Shown piece by piece: positions 57,355 through 64,000 of a stretch of DNA of 64,000 bases. Made by a program: the position numbers and the translations under genes. Origin of the DNA: Corylus avellana (Eukaryota > Streptophyta > Magnoliopsida > Fagales > Betulaceae); assembly GCF_901000735.1 (NCBI RefSeq), contig NC_081547.1, forward strand, positions 15,146,397 through 15,210,396, written 5' to 3'. Each line of letters opens with the position of its first letter. Position 1 is the stretch's first letter. Under the pieces are notes generated by a model. The model searched no databases and had not been told where the DNA came from. It saw nothing but the letters and a program-made list of their open reading frames with translations.

Positions 57355-57647
57355 TGTTATGAATGCATTCATGCATTTGGTGGATGACCATTTAGTTCCA
57401 TCTCTTGGAATTCTATTCATTCATGTCGTCTTTTAAAATTCCTATAACATCCATGTAATACATTGATGTACCATCTTGTTTCATATTCCTTAACCTCCCA
57501 TTATGATTCCATGCCTATAAAAGGGAGTATTGAGTTGTATGTAAAACACACAATAATAAAGAAGAATCATACATAGTTCTTGAAGAACTAGTTTCACATA
57601 TTGCAATCTCTTTATCTTGTTTTGTCATTTTCTTTAATTTTACAATA
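57355..57647 (+). repeat. 5' LTR of COP-2
   Basis: 293 bp, tgttatgaat to tttacaata. TATA-like tataaaaggg at 57513-57522. The terminal CA has become TA. About 15 bp shorter than the 3' LTR, which has an extra ccccttttcatatt stretch near 63478. Confidence 0.9.
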
Positions 57648-57665
57648 CGTTATCAGAATGAAACT
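57648..57665 (+). other. Probable primer-binding site of COP-2
   Basis: cgttatcagaatgaaact directly follows the LTR; ttatcag recalls the atcagagc core of tRNA-Met-type sites used by Copia elements, but the match is poor. Confidence 0.45.
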
Positions 57666-57779
57666 CTAGCCAATTGTTGTGTTCTTTTGATCTTCAACAT
57701 CAAAAGCTATCCGTGAGGTATTCTCAATTCATTGTAAGTTTCTTTAACAGTTAGTAATCTTATTATCTATTTTGTTAAT

Positions 57780-58771
57780 TAACATTCTAACATATGCTTA
57801 GAAATTTTTATTGTTTTATGAATTATATTATAACATTTGCATATTATGATTCATGTGAGATTTATTATGAATTAGAATTTTATCATACTAATGTTATGAA
57901 TATGATGTCTTATAATTTTATATGCCTGAAGCATATAAAAACTGAGTACCTTACGGTAAAGGATTCCTTAACCTTGTGGAATAATTTAAGGGAGAGATAC
58001 GACTACTAGAAGACAGTTATCCTCCCAAAAACTCGTTATGATTTGATGCACCTGAAGTTGCAAGATTTCAAGAGTGTCAGTGACTAACTCTGAACTCTTT
58101 AAAATCAGCTAACAATTAAAATTGTATGGAAAAAAAAGTCACTGATATGGATATGTTAGAAAAAACATATACCAAATTTCATGCTTCGAACGTGCTCTTG
58201 CAGTAGCAATATCGAGAGTGTAATTTCACAAGATATTCTGAACTGATATCTTGTCTTCTAGTGGCTGAGCAAAACAACGAGCTATTAATGAAAAATCATC
58301 CATCTCGTCCAACGAGTTCTACACCATTTCCTGAAGCAAATGGAACCTCATTTTATGGTAATAAAGGAAACCATGATCGTGGACGTAGATGTGGTAGAAA
58401 AAAAAAATTATAGAGGTCAAGGTGAACGTACTCATAATTCTTACAAAAGAAATGCTCCATACCACCAGAAGTGGAACCACACTGAGGCGAAACAAAATGA
58501 AAACAAAGGTTTACAGAAGAAACTTACAAAGAATTATGAAGATAAATGTTACATGTGTGGTATGAAAAGATATTGGTCACGTACCTATCGTACGCCTAAA
58601 CATCTGGTAGACCTATATCAAGCCTCCATAAAAGAAAAGGAGATTGAAATGAATTTTGCTAATTACAGTAATCCTAAAGATTCTTCAATTTTTCTTAATA
58701 CTCTAAATGGAAAGGGCTCTAACACAAAAACTGACATTTTGATTGGTGATGAATATGTCTACAACAATTAA
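57780..58771 (+). pseudogene. COP-2 Gag, broken
   Basis: Frames 57794-58009 and 58340-58771 and broken sequence between them. The first contains TEYLTVKDSLTLWNNLRERYD, typical of UBN2-type Gag. The second is Lys/Arg/Asn-rich and ends with a damaged knuckle CYMCGMKRYWSRTY, in which both the His and the last Cys of the C-X2-C-X4-H-X4-C pattern are Tyr. Confidence 0.75.
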
Positions 58772-58879
58772 AATGTTTTCATTGTGTCTTAATCACAATA
58801 TGTTTACATTGTCAAATTTAATTGTATTTTGTTATTTTCTTTTTGATTAATAAAACTTAATGTATATTTTGTTTATATA

Positions 58880-59880
58880 TGGAGGTATGGGTCATATTGA
58901 TGGAATGATTAATTCCAACATGATTGGTGAAGATTTGTGTCTAGCAGACAGTTGTACAACGCACACAATTCTTAGAGATAAGAAATATTTTTAATACTTG
59001 ATATTAAACAAAGCTAGTGTCAATACAATATCAGGTTCATCAAACCTTATCGAAGGCTCTGGAAGAGCGAATATTATATTGTCAAAAGGAACAAAATTTT
59101 GTATTGACGATGCTTTGTATTCTTCTAAATCTAGAAGAAATTTAATTAGTTTTAAGGATATTCGTCAAATGGTTATCATGTTGAAACCACTAATGAAGGC
59201 AGTGACGAATATCTTTATATTACTTCAATAATTTCGGGTCAGAAGCTCATATTGGAAAAACTGCCTGCTTTCTCTTCCGGGTTGTATTATACAACAATAA
59301 GAACAATTGAATCACATGTTGTGATGCACCAGAAGTGCTCTAATCCAAAGATGTTTATGCTTTGGCATGATTGTCTTGGACATCTGGGAACAATTATGAT
59401 GCGTTGAATAATTGAGAACTCTCATGAGCATCCCTTAAAGAACCAGAAGATTCTTTTACCAAGTGATTATCCTTGTGCTGCATGTTCTCAAGGTAAACTT
59501 GTTATCAAACCATTTCCTTCTAAGGTAATTGTTGAATCTCTATTATTTTTACAAAGAATTCAAGGGGATATATGTGGGCTGATTCACCCTCCATGTGGGC
59601 CATTTAGATATTTTATGGTTTTAATAAATGCATCATCTAGGTGGTCACATGTTTGCTTGCTTTCTACTCGTAATGTTGCATTTGCTAGACTTCTTGCTCA
59701 ACAAATAATTAGATTACGAACACAATTTCTTGGTTATCCAATTCAATCTATTCGGATGGATAATGCAGGTGAATTTACATCTTAAGCATTTTATGACTAT
59801 TGCATATCAATTGGAATCAATGTTGAACATCCTATTGCTCATACTCATACTCAAAATGGTTAGCTGAATCATTTATTCAA
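58880..59880 (+). pseudogene. COP-2 protease and integrase, broken
   Basis: Protease landmark CLADSCTTHTIL near 58940-58975, where D-S-G/A is expected. GAG-pre-integrase: MLWHDCLGHLGT and CAACSQGK near 59350-59495. Integrase core: RWSHVCLLSTRNVAFARLL and IRMDNAGEFTS with a stop right after (59753-59785). At least five in-frame stops between 58,980 and 59,870. Confidence 0.75.
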
Positions 59881-59904
59881 CGACTTCAATTAATTGCTCG
59901 ACCT

Positions 59905-60984
59905 TTGCTTATGAAAACAAAATTACCTGTTTCTACTTGGGGACATGTAATATTACATGCTGCATCATTAGTTCGGGTCAGACCAACAGCTTACCAAAAA
60001 TATTCCCCTTTGCAACTTGCATTTGGTCAACCACCAAATATTTTTCATTTTCGTATTTTTGGTTATACTGTATATGTTCCAATTGCGCCACCTCAACGCA
60101 CTAAGATGGGACCTCAACGTAGACTTGGAATTTATGTTGGTTTTGATTCTCCTTCTTTCATTAGATATCTTGAGCCTTTAAATGGTGATGTTTTTAAAGC
60201 ACGTTTTGAAGATTGTCATTTTGATGAAAACATATTCCCATCACTAGGGAGAGAAAAGTAGTTGTCAGAAGCACGACAAGAAATCACTTGGAATAATTCA
60301 ACGTTATCTCATTTTGATCCTCGTACAAATCAATATGAACTAGAAGTTCAAAAGATCATTCATTTGCAGAGTATTGCAAATCAATTGCCAGATGCATTTA
60401 CTGACAACAAGAAAATAATTAAGTCTTACATTTCAGCTGCTAATACTCCAGTGAAGATAGAAGTCCCTGTCGGACAATCAATTAATACAGCAGCCAATGA
60501 GTCTAAGGCACGCCTGAAGCGTGGAAGACCTATTGGTGCAAAAGATAAGATTCCCCGGAAGAGAAAAGCACAAGGAAATGAAATCGGCGCTCCTGAAGAG
60601 GCCTTACCCACAAAACAGGCAACGAAAATTGATCCATCCAAACTTTCTGTACAAAATTTTCCTGGAAAGGAATCCCCCGAAGAGGAACCTCTTGAAGAGA
60701 AATCTCCTGAAGAGTTACCTCCTAAAGAGGAACAGGTACCTGAAAATAATGAGATCTCAATAAATTATGTAAGTACAGGAGAAATATTGGATAGAAACAA
60801 AATTGTTGTCGACAACATATTTTCATTTAAAGTTGCATTTAACATTACCAGAAGTAATGATGATATTGAACCACAAACCGTCGAAGAATGTCGACGTAGA
60901 AATGATTGGCCAATGTGGAAGGAAGCAATTCAAGCAAAATTGAACTCACTAGCAAAACGTGAAGTATTTGGACCTGTAGTCTAA
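59905..60984 (+). pseudogene. COP-2 integrase C-terminus and linker
   Basis: Frames 59905-60261 and 60262-60984, separated only by a TAG. The first has LPVSTWGHVILHAASLVRVR, then FGQPPNIFHFRIFGYTVYVP and RRLGIYVGFDSPSFIRYLEP. The second is a hydrophilic linker with Glu/Pro repeats (EEEPLEEKSPEELPPKEEQ) that leads into the reverse transcriptase start (RRRNDWPMWKEAIQAKLNSL). Confidence 0.8.
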
Positions 60985-63075
60985 ACACCTGAAGGTGTAT
61001 CGCCTGTTGGATACAAGTGGGTATTTGTACGAAAACGAAATGAGAAAAATGAAATTGTGAGATACAAAGCAAGACTTGTTGCACAAGGTTTCCTGCAGAA
61101 ACCTAGTATTGATTATGAAGAAACATATTCCCCTGTAGTGGATGCAATTACATTTAGATTTTTTATTAGCTTGGTAGTTACAGAAAGTTTGGATATGCGT
61201 TTAATGGATGTGGTTATAGCATATTTATATGGATCACTTGATAATGATATATACATGAAAATCCCTTAAGGATACAAAATGTCTGAAGCATATAATTCGA
61301 AATCTCGAAGTATTTATTCTATCAAGCTACAAAGATCTTAATACGGGTTAAAGCAATTCGGACGCATGTGGTACAATCGTCTCAGTGAATATCTATTGAA
61401 AGAAGGATTTGAGAATAATCCAATTTGTCCATGCATTTTCATTAAGAAATCAAAATATGGATTTGCTATCATTGCAGTTTATGTAGATGATTTAAATCTC
61501 GTTGGGACTCCAGAAGAGCTCATAAAAACTGCCACGTATTTAAAAAATGAATTTGAGATGAAAGATCTTAGAAAGACAAAATTTTGTCTTGGCTTACAGA
61601 TTGAACATTTTCTAAATGGAATTCTTGTTCATCAGTCAACATACACAGAAAAAGTCCTGAAGCACTTTTACATGGAGAAAGCTCATCCTTTGAGCACTCT
61701 AATGGTTATTCGGTCACTTGATGTGAAAAAAGACCCTTTTCACCCTCGAGAAGATGACGAAGAAATTCTTGATCCTGAAGTACCATATCTTAGTGCAATT
61801 GGTGCTCTGATGTATCTTGCAAATTGCACACAACTTTATATAGCATTTTCAGTTAATTTATTAGCAAGATACAGCTCTGCACCAACTCGAAGGCATTGGA
61901 ATGGGGTCAAACATGTTCTACGTTATCTTCGTGGAACAGCTGACATGGGATTATTTTATTCAAAAGGTTNNNNNNNNNNNNNNNNNNNNNNNNNNNNNNN
62001 NNNNNNNNNNNNNNNNNNNNNNNNNNNNNNNNNNNNNNNNNNNNNNNNNNNNNNNNNNNNNNNNNNNNNATGGATTTGCTATCATTGCAGTTTATGTAGA
62101 TGATTTAAATCTCGTTGGGACTCCAGAAGAGCTCATAAAAACTGCCACGTATTTAAAAAATGAATTTGAGATGAAAGATCTTAGAAAGACAAAATTTTGT
62201 CTTGGCTTACAGATTGAACATTTTCTAAATGGAATTCTTGTTCATCAGTCAACATACACAGAAAAAGTCCTGAAGCACTTTTACATGGAGAAAGCTCATC
62301 CTTTGAGCACTCTAATGGTTATTCGGTCACTTGATGTGAAAAAAGACCCTTTTCACCCTCGAGAAGATGACGAAGAAATTCTTGATCCTGAAGTACCATA
62401 TCTTAGTGCAATTGGTGCTCTGATGTATCTTGCAAATTGCACACAACTTTATATAGCATTTTCAGTTAATTTATTAGCAAGATACAGCTCTGCACCAACT
62501 CGAAGGCATTGGAATGGGGTCAAACATGTTCTACGTTATCTTCGTGGAACAGCTGACATGGGATTATTTTATTCAAAAGGTTCAAATTCACAATTAGTTG
62601 GATATGCAGATGCGGGTTTTCTTTCTGATCCGCATAAAGGTAGATTTCAAACAGGATATCTATTTACATGTGTAAGTACTGCTATTTCATGGACATCTGT
62701 CAAGCAAACACTTGTTGCTACTTCTTCAAATCACTCGGAGATTATTGCAATTCATGAAGCAAGTCGGGAATGCATATGGCTAAGATCAGTAATTCAACAC
62801 ATTCGAGAAAAGTGTGGTTTATCCACAATCAAAGATAGCCTGACAATATTATATGAAGATAATGCTGCTTGTATCACACAGATCAGAGGATGATATATTA
62901 AGGGTGATAGAACCAAACACATTTCACCAAAGTTCTTTTATACACATGAGCTCCAGAAGAGTAGTGATATTGATGTTAAACAGATACGATCAAGTGATAA
63001 TTTGACAGATTTATTTACCAAAGCATTACCAACTGCAACATTTAAGAAGTTGGTGAATAACATTGGAATGCGCTG
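60985..63075 (+). pseudogene. COP-2 reverse transcriptase and RNase H, broken and duplicated by the assembly
   Basis: RT_2-type reverse transcriptase: GYKWVFVRKRNE, RYKARLVAQGF, DYEETYSPVV, the active-site YVDDLNLVG (61479-61505) and GLMYLANCTQL-type motifs. RNase H: VGYADAGFLSDPHKGRFQTG, SSNHSEIIAIHEASRECIWL and YEDNAACITQIRG near 62600-62890, ending LTDLFTKALPTATFKKLVNN near 63000. Stops occur at 60982, 61267, 61339 and 62891. The stretch 61457-61969 is repeated exactly at 62070-62582 across the gap, so the apparent second reverse transcriptase palm is not real. Confidence 0.85.
61970..62069. other. Assembly gap (100 N) inside COP-2
   Basis: Placeholder gap. Sequence right of it restarts at the base equivalent to 61457, so the flanking contigs overlap and the gap is probably false. 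Confidence 0.95.
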
Positions 63076-63148
63076 ATTGAAGGATCTTTTATCATAAACA
63101 ATTAAAGCTCTTCATGCTAATGAGGGGGAGTAAAATGATTATGCTGAT

Positions 63149-63315
63149 TATACTCTTTTTCCTTCGCTAAGGTTTTTCCCACTGGGTTTTCCTTTACAAG
63201 GTTTTAATGAGGCAATCCTAAAACATACGAAGGCACACAAGAATATTGTACTCTTTTTCCTTCGCCACAAGCTTTTTCCCACTGGGTTTTCCTTGACAAG
63301 GTTTTAACGAGGCAT
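63149..63315. repeat. Tandem repeat in the COP-2 3' region
   Basis: actctttttccttcgc...cccactgggttttcctt occurs at 63149 and 63251 (102-base offset). This block is common in the 3' untranslated part of plant Copia elements. Confidence 0.85.
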
Positions 63316-63334
63316 ATTCTTAGTGTATGATCAT

Positions 63335-63343
63335 CCAAGGGAG
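63335..63343 (+). other. Polypurine tract of COP-2
   Basis: ccaagggag immediately before the 3' LTR start tgttatg. Confidence 0.7.
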
Positions 63344-63650
63344 TGTTATGAATGCATTCATGCATTTGGTGGATGACCATTTAGTTCCATCTCTTGGAAT
63401 TCTACTCATTCATGTCATCTTTTAGAATTCCTTTAACATCCATGTAATACATTGATGTACCCTCTTGTTTCATATTCCCCTTTTCATATTCCTTAACCTC
63501 CCATTATGATTCCATGCCTATAAAAGGGAGTATTGAGTTGTATGTAAAACACACAATAATAAAGAAGAATCATACATAGTTCTTGAAGAACTAGTTTCAC
63601 ATATTGCAATCTCTTTATCTTGTCTTGTCATTTTCTTTAATTTTACAACA
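63344..63650 (+). repeat. 3' LTR of COP-2
   Basis: 307 bp, tgttatgaat to tttacaaca, with intact TG/CA ends. Confidence 0.9.
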
Positions 63651-64000
63651 GAAAGTGCTTATAAAAGTTATAAAAAAAAAAAACTTAAAAATAGCCACAA
63701 AAAAAAAAAAAAACACATTTAGCGAAGCTTAAAAATAAAACTTTTAAACTTTATTTTTCAAACACAATTTTAAACGGACTCTAAGAAACTCACCCATCTA
63801 AGATAATGTTTAGTAAGGTGGAACACTGCTAATGCTTTTGTTGCAGCCGGGTCTAGGTTTCACGTTTTGGACAGGCTCCTGATTATAGTCACATAGCCCT
63901 CATGGTCCCACACCAGTGTATGGGTTTGCAATTGTTTAGTTTCAAAGGTAAAGAAAACTTGCATTCCTGATTTTCAATTTTTAAATTAGCTAGAGCGATA
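63651..64000. other. Flanking sequence right of COP-2
   Basis: A/T-rich with poly-A runs at 63672-63683 and 63701-63714. No gene recognised. The hAT right end that should follow COP-2 if it had simply inserted into the hAT element is not seen here. Confidence 0.5.

Larger units (their letters stand above)
57355..63650 (+). mobile_element. Copia retrotransposon COP-2, nearly full length, inactive
   Basis: 5' LTR 57355-57647 and 3' LTR 63344-63650, both starting tgttatgaatgcattcatgc. Possible target duplication gaaaa/gaaag (one difference). The interior carries Gag, protease, integrase, reverse transcriptase and RNase H in Ty1/copia order, with many stops. It contains a scaffold gap (61970-62069) flanked by an exact 513-bp duplication. 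Confidence 0.9.

Noticed and set aside
61366..62893. Two tandem reverse transcriptase genes
   Set aside because: The second copy of the palm region is an exact repeat across a scaffold gap, best explained by unmerged contig ends.

Overview
The window is plant nuclear DNA from a eudicot, very probably a woody species. It holds spliced genes with plant-type GT/AG introns, plant-only retroelement lineages, a plant endogenous pararetrovirus, a plastid atpA fragment and three 100-N scaffold gaps. The species cannot be read from the sequence. The abundant LTR family with CGATCG-rich motifs makes me think of Fagales, but that is only an impression.

Positions 1-38,400 are a nested pile of mobile DNA. 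The backbone is a family of Athila-like (Ty3/gypsy) elements with LTRs of about 1.3-1.9 kb. They have a primer-binding site complementary to the 3' end of tRNA-Asp, a TATA box in each LTR, and a Gag-type ORF without any visible pol. Copies A, B, C, DE and F lie on the minus strand and copy H on the plus strand, with one solo LTR (G). A decayed caulimovirid-like pararetrovirus (movement protein, capsid, zinc knuckle, protease; reverse transcriptase absent) sits at 5,510-9,726 between A and B. A pol-truncated Copia element (33,346-37,326) sits inside the 3' LTR of H. H itself lies between two diverged inverted repeats.

Positions 38,400-55,400 are the gene space. A five-exon minus-strand gene at 38,856-44,491 encodes a 487-residue major facilitator transporter of the organic cation/carnitine transporter 7 (OCT7/NiaP-like) type. 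Its intron 2 contains a 5'-truncated LINE. A two-exon minus-strand gene at 49,288-55,322 encodes a 125-residue bL20 ribosomal protein, probably mitochondrial. Its intron of about 5.7 kb has collected a LINE, an inverted repeat made of plastid atpA pieces, diverged direct repeats and a solo LTR with a perfect 5-bp target duplication. Both reading frames are intact across all splice junctions, so both genes are probably functional.

Positions 55,750-64,000 are again mobile DNA: a hAT-like non-autonomous element with a GA-rich core, broken by a nearly full-length but stop-ridden Copia element (57,355-63,650). That Copia copy contains a scaffold gap flanked by an exact 513-bp duplication, which is very probably an assembly error. 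I found no tRNA, rRNA or CRISPR array. Nothing here is clearly a new enzymatic system. The most unusual items are the pararetrovirus copy, the paired inverted atpA fragments and the short repeated motifs shared by all the Athila-like LTRs.
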